This document shows, in pieces, positions 62,013 through 64,000 of a stretch of 64,000 nt of DNA. Every line of letters begins with the position of its first letter. The first letter of the stretch is position 1. Below the pieces are notes generated by a model that had not been told where the DNA came from, did not search any database, and saw nothing but the letters and a program-made list of their open reading frames with translations. Made by a program: the position numbers and the translations under genes. The stretch comes from Methylorubrum populi (lineage in GTDB: Bacteria > Pseudomonadota > Alphaproteobacteria > Rhizobiales > Beijerinckiaceae): positions 173,097 through 237,096 of the forward strand of contig DYYG01000063.1 in assembly GCA_020741775.1 (NCBI GenBank). Reading direction: 5' to 3'.

Positions 62013-63028
62013 GCCCGCCCCCGGTTGCGCAGGAGCAGCACGATCAGGAACGGTGCGCCGACGAGGGCGGTCACCACGCCGAGCTTCAATTCGGGCCGGG
62101 TCGCGAGCAGCCGCACGCCGAGATCGGCCGCCAGCACTAGCACCGCCCCGGCCAAGCCGCTCGGCAGAAGGCTCGCTCCCGGCCGGGCCCCGACGAGGGG
62201 CCGCACCAGATGCGGCACCACCAACCCGACAAAGCCGATGGCCCCGCTCACCGCGACGCCGCTGCCGACGGCCAGCGCCGCCCCGGCGATGAGGCGCAGC
62301 CGCACGGAGACGAGGTTGAAGCCGAGGCTGGCGGCGGTGTCCTCGCCGAGTGCCAGGGCATCGAGGGCGGCGGAGGTGGAGAACATCAGGGCCCAGCCGA
62401 GAGCCATCAGCGGCAGGCAGAGTAGAACATGGTCCATGCTGCGGTCGGCGAGGGATCCCATCAGCCAGAACACGATCTCAAGGGCGGCGTAGGGGTTCGG
62501 CGACAGGTTGAGGGCCAGCGCCGTCAGCGCGCCCGCGAGGCTCGACAGCCCGACACCGGCCAGGATCAGGCCGAGGGTTCCGCTGCCGCGCGCCGCGAGC
62601 CCGATCAGCAGCAACGCCGCCATGGCGGCTCCGGCGATGCCGCCGAGCGGCAAAGCGAGGCTGAGCGAGGCGGCGAACCCGCCATAGAACACGATTACCG
62701 CGCCCAGCGCCGCCGCCGACGAGATGCCGAGGATGCCGGGATCGGCCAGCGGGTTGCGCAGAAAGCCCTGCATCGCCGCTCCCGTCAGCCCGAGACTGAA
62801 GCCGATGAGGCCGCCGAGCAGGGCTCGGGGGATCCGCAGCTCCCACAGCACCAGGGCCGGCAGAGTCTCTCGGCCGGCGACAAGATCGCCCGCCGCCGCG
62901 ATCACGTCGAAGGAGGCGTAGCCGATCACCACCGAGGCGAGGGTGAGGACGAGGCTCGCGAGAACGAGCGAGAGAGTCAGTTGGAACCGTCGCGCCGAAG
63001 CCCGGTCGCGGGGGAGGGGGGCGTTCAC
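62009..63028 (-). CDS. FecCD-family ABC transporter permease
   Basis: 339-aa inner-membrane permease with ~10 hydrophobic helices: LVLWELRIPRALLGGLIGFSLGLTGAAMQGFLRNPLADPGILG is the hallmark of the FecCD/BtuC group, and GAIGFVGLVVPHLVRPLVG is the conserved coupling region. A single permease gene implies a homodimer. Overlaps the binding-protein gene by 4 bp and the ATPase gene by 4 bp. Confidence 0.95.
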   Translation of the reverse strand: MNAPLPRDRASARRFQLTLSLVLASLVLTLASVVIGYASFDVIAAAGDLVAGRETLPALVLWELRIPRALLGGLIGFSLGLTGAAMQGFLRNPLADPGILGISSAAALGAVIVFYGGFAASLSLALPLGGIAGAAMAALLLIGLAARGSGTLGLILAGVGLSSLAGALTALALNLSPNPYAALEIVFWLMGSLADRSMDHVLLCLPLMALGWALMFSTSAALDALALGEDTAASLGFNLVSVRLRLIAGAALAVGSGVAVSGAIGFVGLVVPHLVRPLVGARPGASLLPSGLAGAVLVLAADLGVRLLATRPELKLGVVTALVGAPFLIVLLLRNRGRA

Positions 63029-63873
63029 GGCCGGCCCTCCATCCGTCGCGCGGCCTCGGCGAGGCGGGCGACGACCTCCGCCACCTGCGGTCCGGGGCAG
63101 GTCCAGAGCCGGTTCGGGATCGTCACGGTGCGTCCCTGACGGCGGAAGGCGGCCAGCACCGGATGTTGCAGGAGGCTGTCGGCCAAGGAGGGCCGGCCGG
63201 GCTCGTCCTCGTCGAGGACGATGAGGTCGGCCCCCGCGAAGGCGGCGGCTTCCAAGGGCACCTGCCCGAACCGGTCACGGCCGATCTCGGCGGCGACGTT
63301 GACGAGCCCGGCGGCCCGGATCAGCGCATCGCCGAGGCTGCCGGGTGCCACGGTGAAGGCATTGGGCCGCATCACCAGGGCACGCAGGGCTTTCCCCGAA
63401 GGCTGGATACGGCCGAGCCGCGCATCGAGGGCAGCGACCATCGCCTCGCCCCGCTTCCCCTGTCCCAGGGCTCCCGCCACTTGGCGGATCTGTGCGCGCA
63501 CGCCGTCGAGATCCGCCGGGACACCGAGTTCGAGCAGCGGAAACCCGGTGCGCTTGAGCAGGCCCACCGTCACGCGGGTGGTGAAGGCGCCCGCGATGAC
63601 GAGGTCGGGCCGGAGCGCCACGATCTCTTCCGAGAGGCCGCGGGTGACAGGCAGGCCGGCGGCTTCGGCCGCCACCGTGGAGCCGCGCGGGTCGCGGGCG
63701 AAATAGGTGACCGCCGCCACCTGCGCGGGATCGGCCAGCCGCAGCACCAGTTCGTCCGCGCACAGATTCATCGAGACGACGCGCTCCGGCCCGGGACCGG
63801 CGGCACGGGCCGGAGCCGGCAGACAGGCCGTCAGGACGGAGAGGGCGAGAGCGCGGCACAGCATGGTTTTCAT
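63025..63873 (-). CDS. Periplasmic substrate-binding protein (BtuF/FecB-like)
   Basis: 282-aa exported protein: signal peptide (CRALALSVLTACLPAPARA), then a helical-backbone two-lobe binding fold (RVVSMNLCADELVLRLADPA, AAEAAGLPVTRGLSEEIVALRPDLVIAG, VVARLAEAARRMEG). It resembles cobalamin/hemin-type binding proteins. First gene of the four-gene importer operon; start at 63873, with the promoter in the remaining 127 bp to the window edge, where I see no riboswitch. Confidence 0.92.
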   Translation of the reverse strand: MKTMLCRALALSVLTACLPAPARAAGPGPERVVSMNLCADELVLRLADPAQVAAVTYFARDPRGSTVAAEAAGLPVTRGLSEEIVALRPDLVIAGAFTTRVTVGLLKRTGFPLLELGVPADLDGVRAQIRQVAGALGQGKRGEAMVAALDARLGRIQPSGKALRALVMRPNAFTVAPGSLGDALIRAAGLVNVAAEIGRDRFGQVPLEAAAFAGADLIVLDEDEPGRPSLADSLLQHPVLAAFRRQGRTVTIPNRLWTCPGPQVAEVVARLAEAARRMEGRP

Positions 63874-64000
63874 ACCAAATCCTGTACCTGAAGGCTGGCC
63901 GTGATTTGATACGGCTTGGGCGTCCGGCGCTCTTACGAGATCCAGGTCTGTTCCCGTGTGGGTCGCTCGCCCCTCGTGCCACGATCGTCAATCGGCATGA

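Noticed and set aside
63874..64000. Cobalamin riboswitch upstream of the BtuF-like operon
   Set aside because: Only 127 bp remain and no conserved B12-box sequence or folded core is visible.

Overview
The window is high-GC DNA from an alphaproteobacterium of the order Hyphomicrobiales, most likely Methylobacterium/Methylorubrum. The main pointers are a PhyR whose receiver aspartate falls at residue 190 next to a nepR gene, repeated GGAAC-N16/17-CGTT promoters of the alphaproteobacterial general stress sigma factor EcfG, and the general gene content. No rRNA, tRNA, CRISPR array or intact insertion sequence was seen.

Layout. 1-2750 (minus): a FecI/FecR/TonB-receptor signalling locus whose receptor runs off the left edge. 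3195-4379: an exported two-DTG, pepsin-like aspartic protease. 4482-16739 (minus): an eleven-gene chemosensory cluster (cytoplasmic double-tip receptor, triple CheW, CheB, HEAT-repeat protein, CheR, CheY, CheA, STAS protein, ParA-type ATPase, second response regulator, membrane-anchored MCP-like protein). 16740-18099: an AT-rich, gene-poor island. 18100-23031: a sulfur-linked nanocompartment locus with a small unknown protein, serine O-acetyltransferase CysE, a Family 2B encapsulin shell carrying a cyclic-nucleotide-binding-like domain, and a cysteine desulfurase with a ~270-residue low-complexity N-terminal extension, closed by a strong terminator. 23207-43480: mainly housekeeping genes (DUF2076 protein, outer-membrane barrel, PgeF, MidA-like methyltransferase, Lgt, MgtC-like protein, phosphoglucomutase, 3-oxoacid CoA-transferase, AsmA-like protein, D,D-carboxypeptidase, RNase D, AlkA-like glycosylase, GNAT, metallophosphatase, a class III aminotransferase with a C-terminal frameshift, and a cysteine-cluster protein).

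43.5-52.1 kb is a general-stress-response (GSR) hub. phyR and nepR are divergent. Five sites matching GGAAC-N16/17-CGTT exactly lie within about 2 kb, in front of phyR, nepR, a DUF1328 membrane peptide, a 48-residue GTG-start peptide and an exported 119-residue protein. Near-matches precede a KGG-repeat protein, a 78-residue protein, a DUF3096 membrane peptide and an orphan hairpin/terminator that looks like a ~90-nt small RNA with a C-rich loop, resembling GsrN in design.

52.4-57.4 kb carries pyruvate phosphate dikinase, a SleB-type cell-wall hydrolase and small hypothetical genes. 57.5-63.9 kb is a second metal/metallophore uptake region: a DUF2946-like protein and TonB receptor on plus, facing a FecBCDE-type ABC importer and an unknown protein on minus.

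The two most interesting systems are the CysE-encapsulin-cysteine desulfurase locus, with two dyad-symmetric candidate operators upstream of the shell gene, and the EcfG promoter cluster with its predicted stress sRNA.
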